Below are positions 29,448 through 39,279 of a DNA stretch of 64,000 bases, piece by piece. The DNA lies in NCBI GenBank assembly GCA_022821805.1, contig JAJECX010000042.1, positions 1 through 64,000 on the forward strand, written 5' to 3'. How positions within the stretch are numbered: the stretch's first letter is position 1; every line of letters begins with the position of its first letter. Source of the DNA: Anaerolineae bacterium. Lineage in GTDB: Bacteria; Chloroflexota; Anaerolineae; Aggregatilineales; Phototrophicaceae. The translations under genes and the position numbers were made by a program. The notes under the pieces were generated by a model. The model was given only the letters and a program-made list of their open reading frames with translations, had not been told where the DNA came from and did not search any database.

Positions 29448-30824
29448 ATGGACAGGACCGCCAGCCATCGCAAGACCACTCTCATTTTGGTCGGATTCAT
29501 GCTGCTGCTGATATCTTGCAATTTGGGAACCAGCGACACCGGTCCGCCAACTTTGGCGCCACTGCCAACGATAACGCCGCAAGCGACCCGGGGCTACGCC
29601 GAGGCGCGACCGGTCGTCGTCCCCGAGATAGGAGTAACGCCACTTCCGCCACGCGAAGACGCGATGAAGCAGCTGCTCGAACAGGTTGAGTCCGACCGGT
29701 TAATGTCGCATATTCGCAGTCTGCAAGATCTGCGGACGCGGCACATCAGCTCGACGCAAACATCGGCCCAGGAAGGCATTGGCGCGGCGCGGCGCTATAT
29801 CAATGACCAGTTTGAGATCTTTCGCGCCGCCTCAGGCGGGAGTTTCTACACCTTTGAGGTCGGCTTTTACGCCTATGCCACGCAAGACGAACGATCACCG
29901 CAATACAATATCGTCGGCGCCATCGGCGGCACGGAGTTGAACGCCGGCACGATAATCGTCGGCGCGCATTATGACAGCATTGGCACGCCGCGCGATTCCG
30001 GTACCGCCTACGCGCCGGGCGCCAACGACAATGGCTCAGGCGTGGCGGCGGTCCTGGAGTTGGCGCGCATCATGAGTGCGTCCCAATACAAGGCGACGGT
30101 CATGTTCGTGCTGTTTTCCGCCGAAGAAATCCAGCGACAAGGCAGCATCGCCTTCGCCAAATGGATATACGATGACGAGGTCGATGTGATCGGCATGATC
30201 AATCTCGATACCATCGGCAATATACACGACTTCGCCGGCAATCGCGAAGACCGTTACCTGCGCGTATACTCGGCTGGTCCAAACGATTTATCACCGTCGC
30301 GGCGGTTGGCGCGGGAAGCCAACTTTCTGGGCCATAACTACGATCTCGCGATCGGCTTGCAGGTGATGGATTCTGTTGACCGCGAGAATCGTTACGGCGA
30401 TCATCAGTCTTTCAGCGATCTGGGCTATCCAGCCCTGCGCTTCATCAACGCCTTTGAAGAGAAACGAAATGCCGACCCGACCGATACGATTGAGTTTATC
30501 GAGCCGGATTATCTGCGCCGCTCCACACAAGCGGCTCTCGCGCTCGTCACCGCCCTGGCCGATGGCCCCAGGCCGCCGGCCAATGTCGCCCTGCGCGAAC
30601 GCGATGGCGGCAAAAAAGAGCTGGTTTGGGAACCAGTGGACGACGCCACTGGATACATCATCGCCTTGCGCCCGGCCGGCTCGCTGATCTATGCCGACCA
30701 GTTACCCATCAACGAGACCAAGGTGGTATGGGCTGGCTTCACGGATTACGCCGCTATCGCCATCGCCGCCCGAGATTCTCGTGGGCTGATCGGTCCCTTG
30801 TCCCACGAGATCATCCCGCGCTAG
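29448..30824 (+). CDS. M28-family Zn metallopeptidase, predicted lipoprotein
   Basis: Lipobox-like LLLISCNLG; IIVGAHYDSIG, APGANDNGSGVAAVLELARIM, VLFSAEEIQRQGS; ATG at 29448. Confidence 0.9.
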   Translation: MDRTASHRKTTLILVGFMLLLISCNLGTSDTGPPTLAPLPTITPQATRGYAEARPVVVPEIGVTPLPPREDAMKQLLEQVESDRLMSHIRSLQDLRTRHISSTQTSAQEGIGAARRYINDQFEIFRAASGGSFYTFEVGFYAYATQDERSPQYNIVGAIGGTELNAGTIIVGAHYDSIGTPRDSGTAYAPGANDNGSGVAAVLELARIMSASQYKATVMFVLFSAEEIQRQGSIAFAKWIYDDEVDVIGMINLDTIGNIHDFAGNREDRYLRVYSAGPNDLSPSRRLAREANFLGHNYDLAIGLQVMDSVDRENRYGDHQSFSDLGYPALRFINAFEEKRNADPTDTIEFIEPDYLRRSTQAALALVTALADGPRPPANVALRERDGGKKELVWEPVDDATGYIIALRPAGSLIYADQLPINETKVVWAGFTDYAAIAIAARDSRGLIGPLSHEIIPR

Positions 30825-30913
30825 ATCGAAAGTGGACCCGTCAGCAAGCGCTTGACGAGTCGGTCAGAAAGCGATATCGCCATTAGCCAGGTATATTGGC
30901 AGCCGAACGGGGA

Positions 30914-32041
30914 ATGATGCGCATCGCCCACCTCATCAAAGTGACTCGCATAAGCGGCGCCGAGCGGCACCTCCTCTTCCTTGTCGAAGGCTTGCGGAAG
31001 CGCGGAATTGACGCACATCTGATCATTCTTGTTGAGCGCGAACGACCGATGGACGAGATGGCGCGAGCCGCCGAGAAGCGCGATATTCCCTTGACGCGAT
31101 TGACCATCCACCGCGACTATGACTTGCCGCTGCTGTTGCGGCTGCGGCGAGCGCTGCGCCAAATCAAGCCCGATATCGTCCACACGCATTTGATTCATGC
31201 CGATGTCTTTGGATACGCGGCAGCGAAGTTGGCTCAGGTCTCCGCAGTTGTCAGCAGCCGACATCTCGATGATATCTTTCGCTATCGCTCGCGCTGGCGC
31301 CGAATTAATCGTTGGCTCTGGCGCCGGATCGACGCCGGCATCGCGATTTCGGCCGCGATGAAACGGTTCGCGCTGGAGGTCGAGGACGCGCCCGCGGATA
31401 AAGTCAGCATCGTACTTTATGGCATGGAATACCGTTGGCGCAGCGACGACGACATTGCTTCATCCCGCGATCAACTCAGAACTGAACTGAACCTGCCACC
31501 GGATGCGCAGGCGCTGGGAATGGCCAGCCGCCTGGTGGAGCAGAAAGGCATATCCTATGCGCTGGAGGCGCTGCGCCGCATCCGTTCTGATTTTCCGCGC
31601 GCGCATCTAGTCATTGCGGGCGATGGCGAGAAAGCCGGCGAGCTGCGGCGGCTGGCGAGCATGCTCGGCATCGCCGATCGCGTCCGCTGGCTGGGCTGGC
31701 GCGAAGACGCGGCCGATTTGATGGCCGCCTTTGACATCTTCCTCTTGCCCAGCCTGCACGAGGGCTTCGGCTTGGCGCTGCTGGAAGCGATGTCGCGCCG
31801 CGTGCCGATCATCGCCAGCCGCGTCGGCGCCATACCGGAAGTCGTCGTCGACGGCGAAACGGGCATCCTGGTCGAAGCGCGCAATGTCGATCAGCTTGCC
31901 GAGGCGATGGCGCGCCTGCTAAAGGATCGGGCGCTGCGCAAATATATGGGGCTGCTGGGCGCCGCGCGCGTGGAGGATCACTTCAGCGTCGACAAGATGG
32001 TGGACCGCACGCTTGTCATTTATCAAAAGATTCTGGAGTAA
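30914..32041 (+). CDS. Glycosyltransferase family 4
   Basis: RIAHLIKVTRISGAERHLLFLVEGLRKRG, ASRLVEQKGISYALEAL, LPSLHEGFGLALLEAMSRRVPIIASRVGAIPEVVVDGETGILV. Confidence 0.94.
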   Translation: MMRIAHLIKVTRISGAERHLLFLVEGLRKRGIDAHLIILVERERPMDEMARAAEKRDIPLTRLTIHRDYDLPLLLRLRRALRQIKPDIVHTHLIHADVFGYAAAKLAQVSAVVSSRHLDDIFRYRSRWRRINRWLWRRIDAGIAISAAMKRFALEVEDAPADKVSIVLYGMEYRWRSDDDIASSRDQLRTELNLPPDAQALGMASRLVEQKGISYALEALRRIRSDFPRAHLVIAGDGEKAGELRRLASMLGIADRVRWLGWREDAADLMAAFDIFLLPSLHEGFGLALLEAMSRRVPIIASRVGAIPEVVVDGETGILVEARNVDQLAEAMARLLKDRALRKYMGLLGAARVEDHFSVDKMVDRTLVIYQKILE

Positions 32042-32050
32042 GCGGAACCC

Positions 32051-32824
32051 TTGATGAAGAATGTATACCTGTCTTATGCGCCGGAAGATGGCGAGCGGGC
32101 GGAAGAATTGCGGCGGATTTTGCTGGCGCAGGGACATCGTCCCTGGATCGACCCTCAGCCCGTCGACGGCGAACGCTGGCGTTATGAGATGGAAGCGGCA
32201 ATCGGCGCGGCCAGCGCGCTGATTGTTGTCGTGACAGCAAGTTCTGCGGCATCGCCATTCGTCACTTTTGAGTGGGCTTTGGCTTTGGGCGCTGGCTTGC
32301 CCGTCTTCGCTATCATTTGCGAGGAAGCGCCCGAGCATCCGCGCCTGGCAATGGTCCATCGCTATGACCCTCGGGCTTTCAGCGATGAGAATCATTTTTG
32401 GGATCACTTCGTGAGTGATTTCAACCGGCGGATGGAAGGCGCCGCTGCCGGGAAGCGACCGACCGCAGATTCAGGCGCAGGCGCGCTCGAAATCGACAAA
32501 AGCGTCATGCCGACCGAACCCGGCTATTGGATCGTTATGCGGCGCGGACCGCTGAAAAACCAGGTGATTCGGCTCGAGCAGGCGGTGGTCAACATCGGGC
32601 GCGACCTGTCAAACGATATCTCCATACGCGACGGACAGGTAAGCCGCTACCATCTGCGCCTTATGCTGCAGGGTCAAGACTATCACCTGCAAGACTTGGG
32701 CAGCACAAACGGCACGCGCGTCAACGGCGCGCAGGTATCAGGGCGGACGCGCCTGAACGACGGCGATATCATCGCGCTGGGCGATGCGATCCTGCTGAGC
32801 TACGATTTGGTCTATTTGGAATAG
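32051..32824 (+). CDS. TIR domain-FHA domain protein
   Basis: N-term TIR: KNVYLSYAPEDGERAEELRRILLAQGHRPWIDPQPVDGERWRYEMEAAIGAASALIVVVTASSAASPFVTFEWALALG; C-term FHA: VNIGRDLSNDISIRDGQVSRYHLRLMLQGQDYHLQDLGSTNGTRVNGAQV. Confidence 0.93.
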   Translation: MMKNVYLSYAPEDGERAEELRRILLAQGHRPWIDPQPVDGERWRYEMEAAIGAASALIVVVTASSAASPFVTFEWALALGAGLPVFAIICEEAPEHPRLAMVHRYDPRAFSDENHFWDHFVSDFNRRMEGAAAGKRPTADSGAGALEIDKSVMPTEPGYWIVMRRGPLKNQVIRLEQAVVNIGRDLSNDISIRDGQVSRYHLRLMLQGQDYHLQDLGSTNGTRVNGAQVSGRTRLNDGDIIALGDAILLSYDLVYLE

Positions 32825-32861
32825 TTCGCGCTTCGCGAACGCCCGCGGCCAAGGGCGCGCA

Positions 32862-35800
32862 TCAAGGCACTACAAAGATGACATCGGACGCTTGCACGAT
32901 GTTGCCGCCTTTTACCAGCGCCAGCCGCAGCACATAATTGCCGGGCAAGAGCGCGTCGGCATGCAGCGTTTCCAGTTGACCCTGCACCACCGGGTTGTGA
33001 TGGGGATTACCTAGCGGCGTCCAATCGGCAAACTGTCCGCCGCGAATATAGAAGTGGTAATTCTCGGCTTGACCGGGATCAAAATGCGCGGCGCCGATGA
33101 TGGGAATCGCGCTGCTGACCGATTGGCCCGGCGCCGGCTGCTGAATTTGCAGCGCCGCGCCGACGCTGCCGATGGCTTGCATGCCGTAAACACCGGGCCA
33201 GCAATCCACCGTCGGCAGGTACGCCAAGCCCTTTTCGCGCGCGTAGCGCTCGGCTTCAACGGCATCATTATGCGAGGTAGTAGGTCCGTTAATGAAGAAG
33301 AGATTCTGCGCGCCAGCGGCGATCGCTTCATGCGCGTCTTGTACCGGCACGCGACAGAATTTGGGTGGGACCGGGGGCTTTTCGCCTGGTCCAAACTGGA
33401 ATTGAAGCCCGGCTGCCACATCTGGCGGCAGGGGATAAGCCAGCGTCTGATACACGCCGGGAGATACCTCGCGCAGGACCGAGCCCTGCACCGGGACCGC
33501 GGTCGGATAGCGCTGCGCCACGGGCGGGTAGATGAGGCCGCCACCCCCATCGGGGACGCCAGCGGGACCGTCTAGCGTCCACTCGTTGATCCTATCTCGG
33601 CAATTGGTCGATAGCTCAGTCAGGCGGCGCACATCGCAGATCTGCCGCAATGTCATGCCATTGGGCGGAATCGGCTGATCGTTTAGCAGCTGCCCATCAG
33701 TCGCAAAGGCGGCCAGCAGCTGCCTATTGCCATAGATGCCGCCGAGCACGGTATTCCAGATCGGCGCCGCGCCGGTCAAGCCGGAAGAATCAATCATCGG
33801 GTCGCCGTCGTTATTGCCTACCCAAACGCCGACAGCGACATTGCGCGTATATCCAATTGTCCAGTTGTCCTTGACATCATCGGTCGTTCCCGTTTTGACC
33901 GCGGCGGTGATATTGTCGGTGCGCAGCGAGCTATAGGCGCCCATGGCCGGGCTGCGCGCGCGGTTATCGCCAAGCATATCGGTGATGACGAAGGCGACCC
34001 GCGGATCGAGAACTCGAGCCCCCGCCGCGCCCTGCAAAACCGTCCGCTCGTTGATCTGCCCCTCGGGGCAGCCGTCTTCGTATTGATACAAAATCTGATC
34101 ATCGCTGTCGACCACGCAAAGGATGGATGTCACCGGCACATAACTGCCTTGATTGGCGAAAACAGCAAAAGCGTTGGTCAATTCGATCAGCGTGACTTCG
34201 CCGCCGCCGAGCGTCAGCGACAAGCCGTAATTCGAGGCCTCCTCATCCAGCGTTGTGATGCCGAAGCGCCGCAGCAAATTCAACAGATACTCGACGCCGA
34301 CCAGCCGCAAGGTCTGCACCGCCGGAATGTTATAGCTGTTGGCGAGCGCCGCGCGCATTGTCATCGGTCCGTGGAAGGCATTATCGAAATTGCGGGGGCT
34401 ATAGACCGGCAAACCGGGCAGCGCGATTTGCGTGCGTGTGTCCCAGAGCACGTCGGTCGTGGACATGCCGCGTTCCATCGCCGCTGAATAGGTAAAAGGC
34501 TTCATGGTGCTGCCGGGCTGGCGGAAAGCGGTGGTGACGTTGACACTGCCATCGATCGCCTCATTGCTGTAATCAATGCTGCCAACCATCGCGATAATCT
34601 CGCCGCTGGCCGGCTTGGCGACGACAACCGCCGCATTGCTGACGTTCTTCGCCTGCAGCTGCGCCACTTGATTGGCGGCCGCGCGCTGCGCCAGCCGATT
34701 CACATCCTGGTCGAGCGTCGTATAGACGCGCAATCCGCCGCCGGTGATGTCTTCCGGGCTGTAGCCGAGGCGGCGCATGAGCCGTTCGAGCTCGCCCTGG
34801 GCATAGACAGTGAAATGCGGCGCCGCCAGCGAGACGTTGGCTGGCGCGAAAGACAATCCCTCGCTCAGCGCCAGCCTTACCTGCTCTTGAGAAATAAAGC
34901 CTTCTTCCGCCATCTCCCCGAGCACTTGCCGCCAGCGTTCATCAACCGCCGCTTGCACCGCCGGATCTGGATTCAGCGGGTCCAGCCAGGCGGGCGCCTG
35001 TGGCAAGCCAGCCAGCATCGCCGCTTCGCCGACGCTGAGTTGGTCGACATCTTTGCCGAAGAATGTTTGCGACGCCGTTTGCGCACCGTAAGCCAGATTG
35101 CCGTAATAAATCTCGTTGAAATACATTTCGAGGATTTCATTTTTGCTCTTGGATTGCGTCAGCACTATCGCGAGCAGGATTTCTTCGGCTTTGCGCGCGA
35201 TACTGCGCTGAGCTCGTTTCTCGAAGTCGAAGAAGATATTGCGCACCAACTGCTGGGTGATGGTGCTGCCGCCGGGCGTGCTGCTGCGGTCGGCGGCGCC
35301 CAGATAGTTGAGCGCGGCCAGCGCCGTATGCCCCAGGTCTATGCCGATGTTTGTACGGAAGGAATCGTCCTCGATAGCAATCGTCGCCAATTTCAAGGCG
35401 TCGGGGATCTGCTCGTAGCTGACGCGTGTACGCCGCCCCTCGCCAAAAGCCTCATAAAGTTCGTTTCCGTAGCGATCGTAAATGAAAGTGCTTTCAAAGC
35501 CGCGATAGTTGTCGACTTCGGCGACGCGCGCGGTCCATTCGGCTTCGACTTGAGGCAGAATCACCATCGCCGCGCCGGCCGTCAGCAAGCTTAAGCCGCC
35601 GCAGAAGCTCAACATTATGCCCGCCAGCAACCATAGGCAGCCGACGGGCAAACCCAGGAATCGGCGTTTGCGCCGACGCCCGCGCGCAAGCTGCATCAAG
35701 TTATTCTTCCGCGAGCGAGGCATTTGCGCCGTCGGGGGCGACGGACTGAAGGCGCCGGCGAGTTGCGGGATGGTGGGCGCGTCATCCTTGGGCAGCCTTG

Positions 35801-36098
35801 CTGGCGCGTCTCCTGGAGCAAGGGCGATCTCTTGCGGCGCATGCTTGCCCGCATCGGGCAGCGGCGACGCTATTTGCCCATAGGCGGGCAGCGTAACCAG
35901 ATCGCTGCGCGCATCTCGCGGGGTCGCTTCATCCAACTCCGAAACGTGCGGCAGCGAAAAGGGCATATCCGCCCCCTGCTCCACCTTGACCGCCTCCGTG
36001 GTCATCGTATCGTCGTCCGCCGGCGGGAGCGTCGGGGAGCGCGCCGCTGAGTCGCTTTGCTCGCCGTCGCTGTCTCGCCGGTTACCGTCTTGCTCCAT
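32862..36098 (-). CDS. Class A penicillin-binding protein (PBP1A-type), with Pro/Asp-rich cytosolic N-terminus
   Basis: GT51 EDDSFRTNIGIDLGHTALAALNYLG...GGSTITQQLVRNIFF; transpeptidase RQPGSTMKPFTYSAAME, AVKTGTTDDVKDNWTIGYT. Confidence 0.94.
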   Translation of the reverse strand: MEQDGNRRDSDGEQSDSAARSPTLPPADDDTMTTEAVKVEQGADMPFSLPHVSELDEATPRDARSDLVTLPAYGQIASPLPDAGKHAPQEIALAPGDAPARLPKDDAPTIPQLAGAFSPSPPTAQMPRSRKNNLMQLARGRRRKRRFLGLPVGCLWLLAGIMLSFCGGLSLLTAGAAMVILPQVEAEWTARVAEVDNYRGFESTFIYDRYGNELYEAFGEGRRTRVSYEQIPDALKLATIAIEDDSFRTNIGIDLGHTALAALNYLGAADRSSTPGGSTITQQLVRNIFFDFEKRAQRSIARKAEEILLAIVLTQSKSKNEILEMYFNEIYYGNLAYGAQTASQTFFGKDVDQLSVGEAAMLAGLPQAPAWLDPLNPDPAVQAAVDERWRQVLGEMAEEGFISQEQVRLALSEGLSFAPANVSLAAPHFTVYAQGELERLMRRLGYSPEDITGGGLRVYTTLDQDVNRLAQRAAANQVAQLQAKNVSNAAVVVAKPASGEIIAMVGSIDYSNEAIDGSVNVTTAFRQPGSTMKPFTYSAAMERGMSTTDVLWDTRTQIALPGLPVYSPRNFDNAFHGPMTMRAALANSYNIPAVQTLRLVGVEYLLNLLRRFGITTLDEEASNYGLSLTLGGGEVTLIELTNAFAVFANQGSYVPVTSILCVVDSDDQILYQYEDGCPEGQINERTVLQGAAGARVLDPRVAFVITDMLGDNRARSPAMGAYSSLRTDNITAAVKTGTTDDVKDNWTIGYTRNVAVGVWVGNNDGDPMIDSSGLTGAAPIWNTVLGGIYGNRQLLAAFATDGQLLNDQPIPPNGMTLRQICDVRRLTELSTNCRDRINEWTLDGPAGVPDGGGGLIYPPVAQRYPTAVPVQGSVLREVSPGVYQTLAYPLPPDVAAGLQFQFGPGEKPPVPPKFCRVPVQDAHEAIAAGAQNLFFINGPTTSHNDAVEAERYAREKGLAYLPTVDCWPGVYGMQAIGSVGAALQIQQPAPGQSVSSAIPIIGAAHFDPGQAENYHFYIRGGQFADWTPLGNPHHNPVVQGQLETLHADALLPGNYVLRLALVKGGNIVQASDVIFVVP

Positions 36099-36300
36099 AG
36101 CGATTCCCGTCTTGCCTTCGCGCCTATTTTATCAGAATAAAGGAAGCGAGGCTGACGCAATTGACGCCCCGCCAACGAGTGACCTGCGTTTGCGGCGTCG
36201 ATTGATTGAAGGTCGCGCCTCGCCGTCCCAAATACGCGTATTCTGGTTATGCCAACGCTTGAATGATAGAATTGGCTGTTGGAGACTTCGGAGAACAAAC

Positions 36301-37314
36301 ATGAGCGTCGCGCCGGAGACAATGCAAGGTCCGGAACTAGAGTTGTCCATCGTCGTCCCCATCTTCAATGAGGAAGGCAATATCGAACGGCTTCACCGGG
36401 AGCTGACCGCGGCGCTGACTGAGCTCGGGCGCGATTACGAGGTCATCGCAATCAACGACGGCAGTCAAGATCGCAGTTATGAAAGTCTAAACGCGGTGCA
36501 GGCGCGCGACGATCGCTGGCACATCATCCACTTCCGACGTAATTTCGGGCAGACGGCGGCAATGGCGGCCGGCTTTGACGCCGCTCGCGGTGAGGTCGTG
36601 GTGACGATTGACGCCGACCTGCAGAATGATCCGCGCGATATCGGAAAGATTCTCAAGAAATTCGCCGAGGGTTACGACATCGTCAGCGGCTGGCGGCAGA
36701 ATCGCAAGGAGTCCCTATTCCTGCGCCGCATCCCGTCGATGATTGCGAATTGGCTGATTTCGCGCAGCACCGGCATCAAGCTGCATGATTATGGCTGCAC
36801 CCTAAAAGCCTATCACTTTGACGTGGTCAAAGGCGTCCGCCTGTACGGCGAGCTGCATCGCTTCATTCCGGCGCTCGCCAGCCAGATGGGCGTGCGCGTG
36901 GCTGAAGTGCCGGTTGTGGATCGGGCGCGGCGCTGGGGCAGCAGCAAATATGGCTTCAGCCGCACCTTCAAGGTCATCCTCGATCTGATCGTGGTCGTCT
37001 TCGTTCTCAGTTATTTCGGTCGGCCGCTTTACGTCTTCGGCGCGGCCGGCTTCTTGGTCGGCGGCATCGGCACGCTGCTCGGCGCCTATCTGACGATCTT
37101 CAAGCTGCTGACCGAGAACAAAATCGGCGACCGCCCGCTGCTGCAATTGGCGGCGCTGCTGATGGTGCTGGGCGTACAGTTCATCAGCACCGGCATCGTC
37201 GCCGATATGATCATGCGCACCTATCACGAATCGCAGCGCAAACCGATTTATTTCATCCGCGAGCGACGGCGTAGCGAAGCGGTCGAAGCGGTCGCTGAGT
37301 TGGAGCGCGTCTAA
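36301..37314 (+). CDS. Glycosyltransferase family 2 (DPM1/undecaprenyl-P sugar transferase-like) with two C-terminal TM segments
   Basis: ELSIVVPIFNEEGNIERLHREL, DYEVIAINDGSQDRSYE, VVTIDADLQNDPRDI; ATG at 36301 (track ORF 35986 over-extended). Confidence 0.93.
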   Translation: MSVAPETMQGPELELSIVVPIFNEEGNIERLHRELTAALTELGRDYEVIAINDGSQDRSYESLNAVQARDDRWHIIHFRRNFGQTAAMAAGFDAARGEVVVTIDADLQNDPRDIGKILKKFAEGYDIVSGWRQNRKESLFLRRIPSMIANWLISRSTGIKLHDYGCTLKAYHFDVVKGVRLYGELHRFIPALASQMGVRVAEVPVVDRARRWGSSKYGFSRTFKVILDLIVVVFVLSYFGRPLYVFGAAGFLVGGIGTLLGAYLTIFKLLTENKIGDRPLLQLAALLMVLGVQFISTGIVADMIMRTYHESQRKPIYFIRERRRSEAVEAVAELERV

Positions 37315-38126
37315 GGGACTGGCGATTCAAACCCGCGCGGGGCGTCGTAATCAAAGAACCTGATATGCCAAATTGACGGTTCTACATTGGGGTCGCCGGC
37401 TGTTTCCAGCATAAGTATCTCGATCAGCGCCAGACGTCCGTCGGCAGCCATGATGTAGGCGTCAATCAGCACATTGTCCTGCGGATCGATAAAGCCGAAT
37501 AGCAGGCCCTCCACAGCATCTCCCGCGGCAACCGCTTGAATATGCCAGGAGGGCTGTTCATCGACCAGCGCCTCGGAGTCGACGATTTTCGGATCCTGCA
37601 AATCCGTCATCACCTTGTCAATGCCATCGTCGGGCGCCAGCAAGCGACTGACATCGAAGCCCTCGAAAGCGGGCAGCTGCCACCAGGGCGCGCCGCTGGG
37701 GAAGCTGAGCCACTGGCGGTCGTCGCGCGAATAGATGTCCAGCGACAGCGGAATGATCAGATGCGCGTGAGCGCTGATATGCAGCTCGTTTGGGCTGATG
37801 ACCTGGGCTTCGGCGCTTTGCAGCGTGGCCGGCAGCATGTTGACGCCGTCGAAGGTCAGCGCCAGCTGATAGGGCGCGCCACTCTGCTCGATCGCCAGAC
37901 GGAAGCTGTCGGCGGATTGCAGTTGCTCAACAGCCGCATCCAGCAGCGCCTGCGGCTCGGCAACAAGCGTTTCCTGCGCCCCCGCGAATCCGGCGCAAAA
38001 TACCAGGCAAGCGGCAACAATGAGTGCAATACGAATCTTCACAACACGATCCTCATAATGAGCAAGTGAGACGGCTACGCAAAGAGCCTGGGCTAAAACT
38101 CGCGGGCGATCAGATATTCCGCCCAA
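37311..38126 (-). CDS. LppX_LprAFG-like secreted protein (start uncertain, likely internal near 38042)
   Basis: Signal peptide-like VKIRIALIVAACLVFCAGFAGAQ; ALLDAAVEQLQSADSFRLAIEQSGAPYQL resembles the LppX_LprAFG fold. Confidence 0.6.
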   Translation of the reverse strand: MGGISDRPRVLAQALCVAVSLAHYEDRVVKIRIALIVAACLVFCAGFAGAQETLVAEPQALLDAAVEQLQSADSFRLAIEQSGAPYQLALTFDGVNMLPATLQSAEAQVISPNELHISAHAHLIIPLSLDIYSRDDRQWLSFPSGAPWWQLPAFEGFDVSRLLAPDDGIDKVMTDLQDPKIVDSEALVDEQPSWHIQAVAAGDAVEGLLFGFIDPQDNVLIDAYIMAADGRLALIEILMLETAGDPNVEPSIWHIRFFDYDAPRGFESPVP

Positions 38127-39214
38127 AGCCTCAGCAGGCGACGATATTCATTATCCGGCAGAATGTTTAGGTGAGACAGCGCTTCATTTACATAACGATG
38201 AGATAGTTCTTGCGCATAGCGTATGACTCCCATTTCGCGCATTAGAGCCGAAACGGACCCGATGTCATCGGCGCTGGCAGCCGCGTCGCCCAGCGTTCGC
38301 AGGAGCTGCTCGCGCTGACGCTCGTCGGCCTGTTCCAGCGCTTTTAAGGTCAGCAAAGTAGATTTGCCCTCACGAATATCGGAGCCGACCGGCTTTCCCA
38401 GTTGGCCCGCGTCGCCGATGACGCCTAGGATGTCGTCTTGAATCTGAAAGGCAATACCGCAGACACTGCCGAAGCGGGCGATCGCCTGCGCCTCGGGCAG
38501 ATTGGCATCGGCGTTGTTCAGCGCGACTGCGGCGCCCGACCGTCCGGCAAACTCGTAGAGCGCGCCCGTTTTCTTCCAGAGCATATCGAGAACCAATTCC
38601 TCATTGAGTTGACGCGGGCGACCGGAATACTGCACATCAAGCGCTTCGCCCTCGACCAGCAGCGGCGTCACCTGGCTCGCCAATTCCTGCGCCAGCCGCA
38701 GCACGATTTCCGCCGACACGCCTCGCTCCAGATGCGCTTCAAATAGCAGCGACCAAGCCCAGGCTTGCTGAACATCTCCAGTGAGCATGGCGATCGTCGT
38801 GCCATAGTGCTCAGCGGCATCCCTTTGCCAGCCGAATTCTTCCATCGCCCGCCGCGCGAAATCGCGATGCACGGTTGGCTGCCCGCGGCGCGTATCATCG
38901 CGGTCAATCACATCATCGTGAACCAGGGTCCAGGTGTGATAGATCTCGATAGCGGCGGCGACCGGCAAGGCTTGCGACTCGTCGCCGCCAAGCGCGCCGC
39001 AAGCGAGCATCGCCACCGCCGGGCGCAGCGACTTGCCACCACCTATCAGGTAACTGTAGACGGCATCGCGGATATGCGCTGGACGAAAGCGCTCCGCGAA
39101 GCGCTCTTGCAGCAGATAATCCAGCAAGATCCGCTTGCGACTTTCCACCGCATCCAGCAACTCGTCGAAGGGGCGCCCCCCCGCCGCATCAGCCATATAG
39201 CGTTGCGATCCCAC
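38093..39214 (-). CDS. Polyprenyl (geranylgeranyl-type) diphosphate synthase
   Basis: LVHDDVIDRDDTRRGQPTVH (FARM) and FQIQDDILGVIGD (SARM); GGGKSLRPAVAMLA. Confidence 0.94.
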   Translation of the reverse strand: MGSQRYMADAAGGRPFDELLDAVESRKRILLDYLLQERFAERFRPAHIRDAVYSYLIGGGKSLRPAVAMLACGALGGDESQALPVAAAIEIYHTWTLVHDDVIDRDDTRRGQPTVHRDFARRAMEEFGWQRDAAEHYGTTIAMLTGDVQQAWAWSLLFEAHLERGVSAEIVLRLAQELASQVTPLLVEGEALDVQYSGRPRQLNEELVLDMLWKKTGALYEFAGRSGAAVALNNADANLPEAQAIARFGSVCGIAFQIQDDILGVIGDAGQLGKPVGSDIREGKSTLLTLKALEQADERQREQLLRTLGDAAASADDIGSVSALMREMGVIRYAQELSHRYVNEALSHLNILPDNEYRRLLRLWAEYLIAREF

Positions 39215-39279
39215 TATTTCGACTCAGGGACATTGTATCATCTCGATGGGACGCGCCCAATCAGCAGCAGGTATGCCCT

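Noticed and set aside
32824-32840. GTTCGCG-CTT-CGCGAAC hairpin between convergent TIR-FHA and PBP genes
   Set aside because: Likely a bidirectional terminator or pause hairpin, but it lacks a T tract, so it was not called as a terminator.
34668-35594. 308 aa ORF opposite the PBP gene
   Set aside because: Antisense shadow; the PBP motifs on the minus strand are unambiguous.
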